Under the pieces are notes generated by a model. It saw only the letters and a list, made by a program, of their open reading frames with translations, ran no database searches and was not told the origin of the DNA. From assembly GCA_030730585.1 (NCBI GenBank), contig JANQUV010000058.1, positions 1 through 53,237 of the forward strand: a stretch of DNA of 53,237 nt, read 5' to 3'. Source of the DNA: Haliea sp. Its GTDB lineage: Bacteria; Pseudomonadota; Gammaproteobacteria; Pseudomonadales; Halieaceae. Below, piece by piece: positions 1-9,323 of the stretch; the stretch's first letter is position 1; each line of letters starts with the position of its first letter. The position numbers and the translations under genes were made by a program.

Positions 1-68
1 CCGGACTAACTGTGGGGCCGTAGTGGAGTTTGTGCTACAACCACCGGGAGGCACGTTTTAAGGCAGCT

Positions 69-1268
69 TTAGCCCAGCGATGCAACGCTCTTTAGTACCA
101 GCCTAACCAGCTCTGCCTGGCGTGAAACACCTGTTTTGGCAAAAATTGACTTGAGCTGCGCCCGCGCCGTGTGCTGGGAGATATTCTGGGCCTCGGACAC
201 TTCCGCCAGGCTAAGCCCTCGCGACAGTAAAATAGCCAGATTAGACTCGGCAGGAGTGAGGTCAAACAGCTGTCCCAGTGTGCTCTGAGAACTGGACTCG
301 TTAAGGTCTGGGTCGGAAATAAATACCGCGACACAGGGGCTTGACTGGCCTTCACCCCATTCCGAGACCGGCACCGGTCGCAACACGAGGCCTAGCTGGG
401 AGCGGTTATTACTGCGCGGGATGCGCAGCGCGCGGATAACTGAAGCTTCGCCACGGTGCAGGGCTTTGATGATGGTTTCCAACGCGTTCTGCAGCTCTCG
501 GTTCTTGTCTCGCCCCTCTATGACGAGGTGCTGTGCTCGTATGCCAAGCCCGTTTTCGCCCTCTAAAAGCGACCGCGCGATGGTGTTCGCGCTGAGCACG
601 CGACCCTGCTCGTCGAGAATAATCGTGGCAACTGCCAGCTGTTCTACCGCTCCTGCGTAGAGGTTACGCTCTGAAGCGGTGCGGCCAAGCGTGGCATAGA
701 GTTGGATGGAGAGGCGCAGATGGGGGGCGATGCGGGTAAGAACGGCCCGTTCTTGTTGGTTAAAAGGGGGCTCTGCGCCCCGCCGCGAGAAGCGCAGCCG
801 AGCCAGCATGCCTCCGGGTTCGACGGTATCCAGCCCAAGGATCCGAAACAGGCCGGCGGATTTCAGGTAGTGCTCATAATATTCTGACGCTACCAGCTCC
901 TCATCGTCGAGAATATCTTCCAGGGCCACAACCTTGTCAGTGGGCAGGTTGACGAACGGGTCCAGGGCAAAAAATTGCTCTCGATAGGCGGTGACCTCCC
1001 AGTCTGCCTGGCCAGACAGCATGTCTGTAGCCTCGCTGTCTGCCACGGGGCGTACACTGTTCAGAATGACTCCGCGGTCATCCTCAGCCGGAGGACGCAA
1101 CACCAGTGATGCCACTTGGCAGTCAAAAATCTGGCGTAGTCGCGGTAGTGCCGAAGACCACGGAGGCTTCTCTAGCGGCCCCCGGTACAAGGCATCCACC
1201 AGAGTATCGTAAGCGTCTGGGACGGTGTTTATCACCTCGATATTGAGCGGATCGCACCGCGCGCTCAT
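69..1268 (-). CDS. LuxR-family transcriptional regulator
   Basis: A 399-residue protein whose C-terminal 65 residues or so form a LuxR/GerE-type helix-turn-helix: LTPAESNLAILLSRG followed by the recognition-helix region ISQHTARAQLKSIF. The N-terminal 190 residues and a central PAS-like part (ATIILDEQGRVLSAN, about residue 215) are of the kind found in autonomous LuxR regulators without an acyl-homoserine-lactone domain. No receiver domain is seen. The ATG overlaps the stop of the upstream GGDEF-EAL gene by 4 nt, so the two are probably translationally coupled, which suggests a c-di-GMP-linked regulatory pair. The HTH assignment is firm; ligand and targets are unknown. Confidence 0.85.
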   Translation of the reverse strand: MSARCDPLNIEVINTVPDAYDTLVDALYRGPLEKPPWSSALPRLRQIFDCQVASLVLRPPAEDDRGVILNSVRPVADSEATDMLSGQADWEVTAYREQFFALDPFVNLPTDKVVALEDILDDEELVASEYYEHYLKSAGLFRILGLDTVEPGGMLARLRFSRRGAEPPFNQQERAVLTRIAPHLRLSIQLYATLGRTASERNLYAGAVEQLAVATIILDEQGRVLSANTIARSLLEGENGLGIRAQHLVIEGRDKNRELQNALETIIKALHRGEASVIRALRIPRSNNRSQLGLVLRPVPVSEWGEGQSSPCVAVFISDPDLNESSSQSTLGQLFDLTPAESNLAILLSRGLSLAEVSEAQNISQHTARAQLKSIFAKTGVSRQAELVRLVLKSVASLG

Positions 1269-4200
1269 TTTTCGATACTCGATAGATCCATGGTTACCTC
1301 TGCAAGCGGTTTCGGGCGGCCTATGCCCCAGCCCTGCAGGTAGTCAACGCCAATTTCTTGCAGTGTTTTGATAATACTTTCGTTCTCTACGGACTCCGCG
1401 ATGGTTTCCTGGCCGAGGAAGTGCGCGAGGTCGTTAATCGAGCGGGCCATTGCATAGTCGTTATTGTCGTGATCGATCCCGGTAATGAAGCTACCATCAA
1501 TTTTGACGTAGTCCACCGGTAGCTCACGCAAATAATTGTGGCTTGCCAAGCCGGTGCCAAAGTCGTCGATGGAAAATTTACAGCCTATGTTGCGAAAGGC
1601 GCGCACAAAATCCGCAGCTTTGACCAAATTGGAGATGGTACCTGTTTCGGTAATTTCAAAGCACAGGCGATTAGTGCCCACACCGAATTCGGAGATCTGC
1701 TCGAACAGAAAATCGAGGAAGGCGTCATCGGTTACGCTTGCGCCTGAGAGGTTAATCGCCACGCTGGGTACCACCTTTTGCGCCTCGATCAGCGAGTTGA
1801 TCCAGACAAAGGCCTCGCGCACAACCCAGCGGTCAACCATGGTCATAATGCCGTGACGCTCTGCCGAGGTGATGAAGCTTTGGGGTGAACTCAGGTTGCC
1901 ATTTTTGTCCCGCACGGCCAGCAAAAGCTCGTAGTGACGCGTATCGGGGCTCTGCGCGCCCATCGCGGTTTTGACAATAGGTTGTGCGCGCAGCATGAAG
2001 CGTTCACTGGATAGGGCATCTTCTAGCGCCTGGCGCGACTTGCGGTGCTCACTGCGCAGCGTGTGTACGGTAGCTTCACTAGGCTGGTAAAGGTGTGTGC
2101 AGTTGCGACCCAGCTGCTTGGCCTGGTTCACGGCGGCCTGCGCATTAGCCATTACTGACTCTACGTCGGGGCTGTAATCCTGCACGGGTGCAATGCCGAC
2201 TGACACGGTGAAGCTGACTTTCTCCCCGTCGATATCCACACTCCCGGAGGCTATGTCACTGCGCACCTGCTCCGCGAGCGCCTGTGCCTGCTCAGTGTCG
2301 CCATCTACCAGTAAAATGGCAAAGCTGTCTTGTTCGAGACGCGCTGACGAGGTCTTGCGACCATGCAACTGGGCGAGTAAGCGAGAAAATTCGAGCAACA
2401 CCTGGTCGCCGCTGATGCGGTCATAAATATCGTTGACCAACCCAAAGCTATCGATATTCAGCATCAATACTGCATGCTGCGAGTGATGTGCATGGGCGTG
2501 GCGAAGGGCGCGGTCCACTTGTTCAAAAAAAGTATCCCGGTTGATCAGGCGGGTAAGCGGGTCGTGGTTGCGAGCAAAGCTCAACGTTCGTTGCACGTGC
2601 TCCAGCGTGTTGTACATGCTCTGGTCGACCACCGACAATCGATCTGCAGGGGCAGGGGGCTGAGCACCTCTGCCGAGCTGGCGTGCCAGCTGTACCTTGT
2701 TAAACTCTGCGACTTTTTGGCCACGGTCGTTGACGAACAAAAAGCGTTCCCGGTCCTCGCTGATCCATGCCAGTTGGATGCGGTGCTTCAACCCGGATTT
2801 GTCCCGATAATTGAGCCACATCCCTATACCAAGGCTTTCTACGCGCTGCATCCAACGTCGCAAGCGTCGGGTTTTCTCCAGACGTTCCTCGCGGGTGGGC
2901 TCCGGCTCATCGGGTAGGTTTGCATCGCCAGTGTGCTCACAGACCTCTACGGGGCTGTCGCCTGCGAGTACCGAGCGCAGTTCCTGCAGTACACCCTGAA
3001 TGGAGACGTTGCCGGGTAAAGCGCTGCTGATTTGTTGTTCGATCAGGTCAATAAACGGCTCAGCCTCCAGGCTCCGTTCAACGCACTGATCCTCGCTGAC
3101 TTCGCCATGCAGCTGCTCAAACAGCCAAGTGGCAATCAGTTGCAGCGTGCGCAGCTGTTCTTCCCACTCCTCGCTGTTGATACCCTGTTTCACATGGGTG
3201 AGCACCATCAGGTCGCGCCAGCCCTGGTCCACAAGGTCTTGCAATACATGCGGAATTTGGCCGGGTGGCAGGCATTGACGCACGGCATCTTCCACCGCCT
3301 CGCGTGCTCTGCGGAGTTTCTCCTTGCCCTCTTGAGTTTTGACCACACGGTCAATATTGCGAGCGTGCGCATGTGACTGCTGGTGGGAGAGCTGCTCAAC
3401 ACTTTTCAATGCCGTTTCAAACACGGACGAATCACGGTCGTAGTCACGGACAATTGCGGCGACGACGTCTGCTACCTTGCTTTCCAGCATGCGATTGGGG
3501 AAGTTGGCGGAGCTGCCCAGCGTTGCCAGCTTATCGACCAGCGTGCGTGCAGGGTGGTCCGGCTGCAGGAAAAACTGGGGTTCGGTGAGGGCCAATCGAG
3601 CCAGCGGTATTTGTAGCGTACTGAGGATAGGCTGGAGTTCGCCGCTGACGTCGAGCTTTGAGCGGATGGTCTGGAACAGGCTGTCAATCATTTCCAGCTG
3701 GTTGCGATTGTCAGCGCTGATAACCGTGTTGCCGCTAAGCTCCGGCGTCTGGCCCACCAGGAGATCGGCAACATTGGTGTGTTGCTCTGCCATTTGCGGC
3801 GCTCGACTCTGTCGCTGCAGCTCGCCCAAAGCGCTAATCAGCTTTTGGGTATCCAGCACAGCGCCTTCATGTTGGGGCGGCTGTTCTGCCTCGCGTTTGA
3901 AGTTCAGCGCGTTAACTACCGATGCATACAATTGCTGCGGCCGATTATCGACAATTGCCCCCCCCGTGCCGGGTTCAATAGGTGCCTGTGTGCGCTGTCG
4001 CGACCGTTCTGGCCGTTTGTCGGCTTTGCGCAGCAGCGAACCCGCCGCGAGAATTTCGCCCTCAAGGTCTGGCCGAATGCCCGCTTGTTCAAGTATGTCG
4101 TTAAGCTCGCGATAGAGGCTGTCGAGATTGCGGATGAAGTGCTTGGTAAAAAAATCGTAAATTCGCTGGGTGAGCTGTGGCGGCACTCGGTACTCTTCGA

Positions 4201-4678
4201 GCACCAGCTGCAGCAAACGGGCCAGCTGCGCCACATGCTCTGGCAAGCGCAATTTTAGTGGGTCAACTTGGACCAGGGCTGCGACCCGAATTTGCAGGGC
4301 TTCCATACCAATGCGATGCAAGTCCTCGCCCACATGCGCCAGGCGGTCAACCGCAAGATAACTTTCAAAGGCGTGCAGGTCGACAAGGTCAAGCATGCCG
4401 CTTTCATCCAGCACGTCCCACCATTGATTGAGCTCTGCCTCGGGGGGAGTCAGGTTGTCGTGGAGACTGCGGTACTGCATAAGGAAGCTGGCCAGCATCC
4501 CGCGCTGATGAATTTGCAGAATGCCGATGGCGTCGGTGACTCGAGTGCGTGACACCTGGCCTTGAGCAGGAGCCGGTGCCGAGCGCAGCAGGTGTTCGGT
4601 CAGTTCTTCCAGAAAGCGGGCAAAGCGTCGTGCCAGTTCACGTTCGCTAATCTGTCGATAGGTGTCAAGTGTGTTCAA
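1265..4678 (-). CDS. DUF1631 protein with degenerate GGDEF and C-terminal EAL domain
   Basis: A cytoplasmic c-di-GMP-related protein of about 1137 residues. The N-terminal 650 residues or so resemble DUF1631 (helical, Gln/Arg/Leu rich), ending in a PilZ-like strand region around WLNYRDKSGLKHRIQLAW. A GGDEF domain follows (about 680-870), with the signature changed to EQDSF (782-786), so cyclase activity is unlikely. The EAL domain (about 895-1135) has E917 in an ELL variant of EAL, CFEITETG, DDFGTG (D1038, D1039), VKIDGSF and YLQGWGIGRP, so the usual metal and catalytic residues appear kept. I chose TTG at 4678 because AGGAGA lies about 7 nt upstream; a GTG at 4735 would add 19 residues but has no ribosome-binding site. 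It overlaps the LuxR gene by 4 nt. Likely a phosphodiesterase or c-di-GMP sensor. Confidence 0.85.
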   Translation of the reverse strand: MNTLDTYRQISERELARRFARFLEELTEHLLRSAPAPAQGQVSRTRVTDAIGILQIHQRGMLASFLMQYRSLHDNLTPPEAELNQWWDVLDESGMLDLVDLHAFESYLAVDRLAHVGEDLHRIGMEALQIRVAALVQVDPLKLRLPEHVAQLARLLQLVLEEYRVPPQLTQRIYDFFTKHFIRNLDSLYRELNDILEQAGIRPDLEGEILAAGSLLRKADKRPERSRQRTQAPIEPGTGGAIVDNRPQQLYASVVNALNFKREAEQPPQHEGAVLDTQKLISALGELQRQSRAPQMAEQHTNVADLLVGQTPELSGNTVISADNRNQLEMIDSLFQTIRSKLDVSGELQPILSTLQIPLARLALTEPQFFLQPDHPARTLVDKLATLGSSANFPNRMLESKVADVVAAIVRDYDRDSSVFETALKSVEQLSHQQSHAHARNIDRVVKTQEGKEKLRRAREAVEDAVRQCLPPGQIPHVLQDLVDQGWRDLMVLTHVKQGINSEEWEEQLRTLQLIATWLFEQLHGEVSEDQCVERSLEAEPFIDLIEQQISSALPGNVSIQGVLQELRSVLAGDSPVEVCEHTGDANLPDEPEPTREERLEKTRRLRRWMQRVESLGIGMWLNYRDKSGLKHRIQLAWISEDRERFLFVNDRGQKVAEFNKVQLARQLGRGAQPPAPADRLSVVDQSMYNTLEHVQRTLSFARNHDPLTRLINRDTFFEQVDRALRHAHAHHSQHAVLMLNIDSFGLVNDIYDRISGDQVLLEFSRLLAQLHGRKTSSARLEQDSFAILLVDGDTEQAQALAEQVRSDIASGSVDIDGEKVSFTVSVGIAPVQDYSPDVESVMANAQAAVNQAKQLGRNCTHLYQPSEATVHTLRSEHRKSRQALEDALSSERFMLRAQPIVKTAMGAQSPDTRHYELLLAVRDKNGNLSSPQSFITSAERHGIMTMVDRWVVREAFVWINSLIEAQKVVPSVAINLSGASVTDDAFLDFLFEQISEFGVGTNRLCFEITETGTISNLVKAADFVRAFRNIGCKFSIDDFGTGLASHNYLRELPVDYVKIDGSFITGIDHDNNDYAMARSINDLAHFLGQETIAESVENESIIKTLQEIGVDYLQGWGIGRPKPLAEVTMDLSSIEK

Positions 4679-4890
4679 GCGGCTGTCTCCTGCGTAGCGC
4701 TTGGCGGCAGCGGTTGTGGCCGAGCGTCGCTGCACACGAGCAGCGGCCAGGCAGGTGTGCGGGTTCAGGTGCCGTGTTGTCTGTAGATCGGATGGGAAAG
4801 CTCCCGCCGCAGGCCATCATTAGCATCGCAGTATACCGACACGGTGCTGCGCGACAAGCGGTTGTCATGTTCTGAGGCTGCTTCGTTAGC

Positions 4891-6888
4891 TCAGCGCTCG
4901 GGTGGTTCCGGCAGCGCGAACGCCAAGATAGCATCTCCCGCCTCTGACCAGCCGTGGCCTCCCGCCGCCAGCACCACAAACTGCCGTCCTCCCGGCCGTG
5001 CCCGATAGCTCAGCGGAGTTGCATTACCGGTGTACGGCAAACCGTATTCCCAGAGGAGCTCACCGCTGCTGCTGGAGAAGGCGCGCAAGTAGGCATCGGT
5101 GGTGGCGGCAATAAAAATCAGCCCCGAGGAAGTGCTGAGTGGCCCGCCAGCGTTGGGTGACCCTGCCTCGAACCAGAACGGCCAAGGTGCTTGGCCACGC
5201 GTGGTTCCAAGGGGGCGCGTCCAGACGACGTCACCCGAGCGCAAATCAACCGCCATCAGGCTGCCCCAAGGGCGCGGGTTGCAGGGGGCCCCCAAGGGCG
5301 AAAACAGTGGGAAGCGGCGCACACCATACGGGCTGCCGCGCATGGCATAGTGTTCTAGTGGGTAACCCGCTGAGGGGTTCAGGGCATCGTATTGCGCGCG
5401 CGGGATGAGCTGCACCACCGTGGCCAGATGCATTTGATTGACGATCAGCAGGCCGCGCTGTGGATCAATACTGACGCCGCCCCAGTTAATGCCACCCGTG
5501 GTGCTGGGGTAGAGCACGCTGCCTTCCAGGCTGGGCGGCGTGAACATGCCCTCTGAACGATAGCGTGCGAGTTCCTTGCGACAGGCCAGTTTGTCCAGCC
5601 ACACCAGGCCGTCCATGTGCTCTGGCCCCAGCTTGGCGGGTAGGTGCAAAGGCCCGGGATGCGTGGGGAAGGGCTGTGTGGGTGAGAGCTTTTCCCCCGG
5701 TACACCGCTTTGTGGAACCGGGCGTTCTTCGACGGGGTAGAGCGGCTCGCCTGTTTCCCGATCGAGCAGGAAGACATGCCCCATCTTGGTCGCCTGTGCC
5801 AACCCTGCGCGGCCTTCACCGACGCCCGGAATTGTAAACAGTGTGGGCTGCGAGGCAACATCATAATCCCAGACATCGTGATGCACGGTCTGAAAGTGCC
5901 AGCGCACCGTGCCGCTGGCTTCATCAAGTGCGACCACCGAGGAGCCATAGGCGTCGATGCCATCGCGCTCGCCGCCAAACAGGTCGGGCGCGGGGTTACC
6001 TGTGGGCACATAAATCAGGCCCCGTTCCGGGTCGCCGGCAATAGGTGCCCAGACATTCGGGCTGCCTTGATGGTAGCGACTGCGACCGCGGCTGTCGCGG
6101 TGGCGCTGCTGATACTCTTCAGAGACCGGTTCCCAGGCCCATTCGAGACGGCCGCTGCGAATGTTAAAGGCACGCACGACGCCAGATGGAACATCTTTGC
6201 GTTCGTTATCAGGCACCAGAGCACCGATAATGGCCAGGTCATTTTGAATCCAGGGAGGCGAGGTCGGGTAGTACACTAAAGGCTCGGCGCCACTAATGTC
6301 TTCTTTCAACGACACGCGGCCGCGGTCGCCAAAGTCGCCGCAGGTTTCTCCGCTGCGCGCATCCAGCGCAATCAGCTCGGCGTCCCGTGTGCCGTAAAGA
6401 ATGCGCACGCCGCAGTGTTGTGCGGCCTCCGCGGTTTCAGCCGCGCGCCATAGCGCAACGCCACGGCAAACGGCAGGGTACACGCCGCTGCGTCGGTTTT
6501 GCACTTCGGGGTCGAACAACCAGCGTTCTTCACCGGTTTCGGCGTTGAGGGCAAAGACCCGGCCAAAGGGTGTGCAATAGTAGAGCGTATCGCCGTCGAC
6601 TAGCGGGGTCACTTGCAATGAGGTGAGCCCCCAGTCCCCGCTGCCATCACTGAAGTCTCCCGAATGGTGGCTCCAGGCAAGTTCCAGCTGGCTGACGTTT
6701 TCCGGCGTGATGTCACTAAGTTGTGCATGCTGCCCGGCATCCTCGCCGCCGTAGTGTGGCCAGCCGCGCGAGTCTGCAGTGCTACGTGCGGCCACCGTGT
6801 TTGCCGGCTCAAGGTCACTCGCTGCGTGACACCCCACTGCGGCGGCCAAGGCCATGCCGAGCACAACGCCGCTGCCGTGGTGTTTCAT
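4891..6888 (-). CDS. PQQ-dependent dehydrogenase, probable lipoprotein
   Basis: A 665-residue quinoprotein of the glucose/quinate dehydrogenase type that oxidises an alcohol or sugar in the periplasm and passes electrons to the respiratory chain. The beta-propeller repeats are clear (DGDTLYYCTPFGRVFALNAE, ALDARSGETCG, ALDEASGTVRWHFQ), as is the family motif HHDVWDYDVASQPTL. The N-terminus is a short hydrophobic segment ending AAAVGC, a plausible lipobox (C20), with no five-helix membrane domain, so it resembles the soluble core of membrane glucose dehydrogenase. Substrate cannot be told from sequence. It starts inside the stop codon of the upstream SDR gene (4-nt overlap). No pqq biosynthesis gene is in the window. 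212 nt separate it from the TTG chosen as start of the next gene (155 nt from that gene's alternative GTG). Confidence 0.88.
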   Translation of the reverse strand: MKHHGSGVVLGMALAAAVGCHAASDLEPANTVAARSTADSRGWPHYGGEDAGQHAQLSDITPENVSQLELAWSHHSGDFSDGSGDWGLTSLQVTPLVDGDTLYYCTPFGRVFALNAETGEERWLFDPEVQNRRSGVYPAVCRGVALWRAAETAEAAQHCGVRILYGTRDAELIALDARSGETCGDFGDRGRVSLKEDISGAEPLVYYPTSPPWIQNDLAIIGALVPDNERKDVPSGVVRAFNIRSGRLEWAWEPVSEEYQQRHRDSRGRSRYHQGSPNVWAPIAGDPERGLIYVPTGNPAPDLFGGERDGIDAYGSSVVALDEASGTVRWHFQTVHHDVWDYDVASQPTLFTIPGVGEGRAGLAQATKMGHVFLLDRETGEPLYPVEERPVPQSGVPGEKLSPTQPFPTHPGPLHLPAKLGPEHMDGLVWLDKLACRKELARYRSEGMFTPPSLEGSVLYPSTTGGINWGGVSIDPQRGLLIVNQMHLATVVQLIPRAQYDALNPSAGYPLEHYAMRGSPYGVRRFPLFSPLGAPCNPRPWGSLMAVDLRSGDVVWTRPLGTTRGQAPWPFWFEAGSPNAGGPLSTSSGLIFIAATTDAYLRAFSSSSGELLWEYGLPYTGNATPLSYRARPGGRQFVVLAAGGHGWSEAGDAILAFALPEPPER

Positions 6889-7667
6889 GCGGGGCCGCCG
6901 GTATTGGCGGCCTGCAGGAAGGCGGGCTTTTCACCACCGCCGTGCACCGCGATGCTGGTCCCGCTGATGTAAGAGGCCAGCGGTGATGCCAGGAACAGGC
7001 AGGCGTCGCCGATGTCTTCGGGCACGGCCATGCGACCCAAGGGAATGGTCTGACCGACTGCGGCGACACCCGCTGCATCGCCGTAGTGCAGGTGCGACTG
7101 TTCGGTTTCAACCAAGCCGGCAATGATCGCGTTGATGCGCACGCGCGGCCCCCACTCCACGGCCAGCGAGTGGCCGAGGTTAACCAGGCCCGCTTTGGCC
7201 GCGCCGTAGGCCGCGGTGCCGGGAGAGGGCCGTATGGTACTGACGCTGGCAATGTTGATGATGCTGCCACCGCTGTCTTGGGTTTGCATCACGCGGTTGG
7301 CCAGCTGCGCCGCATGCAGCGCCGAGGTCAGGTTCAGCGCGATAATTGACTCGTGAAAACGGTGCGAGGCTGTGGCCGCATCGGCGTAGGGTGCTCCCCC
7401 AGCGTTGTTTACCAGCACGTCCAGCCGGCCAAAACGCGTTATCACCGCCTCAATCAGGGCCTCTAGTTGCTCATACTTGCGCACATCGCAGGCGCTAAAA
7501 AAAGCTTCCCGGCCGTCAGCGGCGGGCAGAATATCAGGTGGTGTACGGCCGCAGATGGCCACATCAGCCCCCGCCGCCATGAAACGCTCACTGATGCCTC
7601 GGCCGACGCCTTTGCCGCCGCCAGTGACGAGCACCACGCGGCCGGTGAAATCGATAGGGTTCTGCAT
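6885..7667 (-). CDS. SDR-family NAD(P)-dependent oxidoreductase
   Basis: A classical short-chain dehydrogenase of 260 residues. It has the Rossmann dinucleotide motif TGGGKGVGRG, the structural motif NNAGG, a catalytic Ser in INIASVSTI, and the YGAAK pair (Tyr and Lys four apart). The start at 7667 is preceded by AAGGAGCAGGA; an upstream in-frame ATG at 7700 adds 11 unsupported residues. Its stop overlaps the start of the PQQ dehydrogenase gene, so the two form an operon, and both probably act on related alcohol or carbonyl substrates. It lies divergent to the F420 operon across a 208-nt region. Which cofactor or substrate it uses is not visible. Confidence 0.9.
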   Translation of the reverse strand: MQNPIDFTGRVVLVTGGGKGVGRGISERFMAAGADVAICGRTPPDILPAADGREAFFSACDVRKYEQLEALIEAVITRFGRLDVLVNNAGGAPYADAATASHRFHESIIALNLTSALHAAQLANRVMQTQDSGGSIINIASVSTIRPSPGTAAYGAAKAGLVNLGHSLAVEWGPRVRINAIIAGLVETEQSHLHYGDAAGVAAVGQTIPLGRMAVPEDIGDACLFLASPLASYISGTSIAVHGGGEKPAFLQAANTGGPA

Positions 7668-7701
7668 ATTTTCCTGCTCCTTGCGACGGATAGCGGGCAA
7701 C

Positions 7702-7730
7702 TTGTGATCGGCGTGTGAATTGCCTAAGAT
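7702..7730 (+). promoter_or_regulatory. Candidate sigma-70 promoter for the F420 operon
   Basis: In the 208-nt region between the SDR gene and npdG, TTGTGA (7702-7707) and TAAGAT (7725-7730) are spaced by 17 nt. Each hexamer matches four of six consensus positions. A start near 7737 would leave a leader of about 139 nt before npdG. This is inference from hexamers only. Confidence 0.35.
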
Positions 7731-7875
7731 GCCCCGGCCTTGTGCATCCTAACCTGAGCAGAAGAAAACGGGAAACGGCGCTGGGGAACCGGTTATTTTT
7801 CGGGCAGATAGAGGCGCTGTCGGTAGACTTTGCTGAACCAACTGTCCCTCCACCAAGTCATCAGGATACAAAATT

Positions 7876-8559
7876 ATGTCAACTGAATCTCTGCCTGTAC
7901 TGGCCATTCTCGGCGGCACGGGTGATCTGGGTACGGGCCTGGCACGGCGCTGGGCACAAGCGGGTTATCGGGTCATTATTGGCTCGCGCACACAGGAAAA
8001 AGCAGAACAAGCGGCTAATGACCTGCGCGAAGTTATGGCGGCGCGCGGCGCCTCCGCCGTGGTTGAGTCGATGGAAAATCTGGCGGCGGCCGAGGCGGCG
8101 AATATTGTCGTGATCACCGTGCCCTTCAGTCACCAAAAAAGCACTCTGGAATTGGTTGCGCCGGCGCTGCAGGGCAAAATTCTGATCGATGTTACGGTGC
8201 CGTTGGTGCCGCCGCGAGTGGCGCGTGTGCAGTTGCCACCAGAGGGGAGCGCCGGCCAAATCGCTCAGGATTTGCTGGGTGAAACGGTTGATGTGGTTTC
8301 CGCTTTTCAGAATGTGGCTGCTGCGCATTTGCAGGATGAAGGCGCAGTCGACTGTGATGTTTTGGTGTGCGGCAACAAAAAAGAAGCACGCGCTGAGGTG
8401 ATCACCTTGGTGGAGGCTGCAGGCTTGCGCGGTTTTCACGCGGGTATGATTGCTAACGCCGCTGCAGCAGAAGCGCTGACTTCCGTGTTGATCACCATCA
8501 ACAAGCAGTACAGCTGCCATGCGGGTATTCGGATTTCCGGCCTGGATAGCCATGGATGA
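7876..8559 (+). CDS. npdG: F420H2:NADP oxidoreductase (NADPH-dependent F420 reductase)
   Basis: A 227-residue protein that moves hydride between coenzyme F420 and NADP. It opens with the family's nucleotide-binding sequence ILGGTGDLGTGLARRWAQAG and continues with GSRTQEKAEQA (NADP phosphate-binding region), VVITVPFSHQ, and AFQNVAAAHLQ, which is typical of the NpdG/F420-oxidoreductase family. Length fits the family. The ATG at 7876 has AGGA about 10 nt upstream. The last codons overlap cofE by 4 nt (ATGA). Being first gene of the F420 biosynthesis operon supports the assignment and suggests the made cofactor is kept reduced with NADPH. Confidence 0.92.
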   Translation: MSTESLPVLAILGGTGDLGTGLARRWAQAGYRVIIGSRTQEKAEQAANDLREVMAARGASAVVESMENLAAAEAANIVVITVPFSHQKSTLELVAPALQGKILIDVTVPLVPPRVARVQLPPEGSAGQIAQDLLGETVDVVSAFQNVAAAHLQDEGAVDCDVLVCGNKKEARAEVITLVEAAGLRGFHAGMIANAAAAEALTSVLITINKQYSCHAGIRISGLDSHG

Positions 8560-9323
8560 GCGCAAGGCTCGAGTTGATTGCGCTGGAGGGCTTTCCTGAG
8601 GTCCTCCCGGGTGACGATCTCGCCGCGCTGATTGCCGCAAGCCTGGAGCACAACGGCCTGCAGTTGCAGGAGGGCGACGTGCTGGTGCTGGCGCAAAAAA
8701 TAGTATCCAAGGCTGAGGATCGCTACTTCCGGTTGGCGGAAATCGAGCCGAGCGCTAGGGCACTTGAAATTGCCCAGCAGGCAGATAAAGACCCGCGCGT
8801 AGTGGAACTGATTTTGCGCGAATCCCGGGAAGTATTGCGCATCCGTAAAGGCGCGATCATCGTCGAGCATCGGCAAGGGTATATACATGCCAACGCTGGC
8901 ATCGACCGGTCCAATATCCAGAGCGATGCGGACGACCCACGGGTGCTGTTGTTACCCGAAGATTGCAATTCCTCGGCGGCGCAATTGAGGAGCCGGCTCG
9001 CCGTTCTTTGCGGCAGCGCACCGCAGATCATCATCAATGATAGTGCCGGCAGGGCATGGCGTGTCGGGACTGTGGGAATGGCCTTGGGTACGGCCGGCCT
9101 GGACCCTTTGTTCAACCAAATTGGCGACTATGACCGCTTTGGTAACCGACTGGAAGTCACAGAGCCTGCGGTGGCTGACGAACTCGCCGCCGCGGCGTCG
9201 CTGTTGCAGGGGCAGGCTGCGGAGGGCCTGCCGGTGGTGCTGGCGCGGGGCGCAAGGCTGCGGCCATCATCACGCGATGCCGGCGTCTTGCTGCGTCCAC
9301 GCGACCAGGATATGTTTCGGTGA
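8556..9323 (+). CDS. cofE: Coenzyme F420-0:L-glutamate ligase
   Basis: A GTP-dependent ligase of 255 residues that adds gamma-linked glutamates to F420-0. The family signatures are present: PGDDLAALI near the start, EGDVLVLAQKIVSKAEDR, IVEHRQGYIHANAGIDRSNI, ALPL-like LLLPEDCNSSA, and IIINDSAGRAWRVGTVGMALG. There is no C-terminal nitroreductase-type domain as in mycobacterial FbiB, so it is the CofE-only form, like the archaeal enzyme. It overlaps npdG by ATGA at its start and cofD by GTGA at its end, which implies coupled translation. Assignment is firm from motifs and neighbours. Confidence 0.93.
   Translation: MSARLELIALEGFPEVLPGDDLAALIAASLEHNGLQLQEGDVLVLAQKIVSKAEDRYFRLAEIEPSARALEIAQQADKDPRVVELILRESREVLRIRKGAIIVEHRQGYIHANAGIDRSNIQSDADDPRVLLLPEDCNSSAAQLRSRLAVLCGSAPQIIINDSAGRAWRVGTVGMALGTAGLDPLFNQIGDYDRFGNRLEVTEPAVADELAAAASLLQGQAAEGLPVVLARGARLRPSSRDAGVLLRPRDQDMFR

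Noticed and set aside
3477-4115. 212-codon plus-strand frame inside the DUF1631 region
   Set aside because: It lies antisense to a real gene and shows no family pattern.
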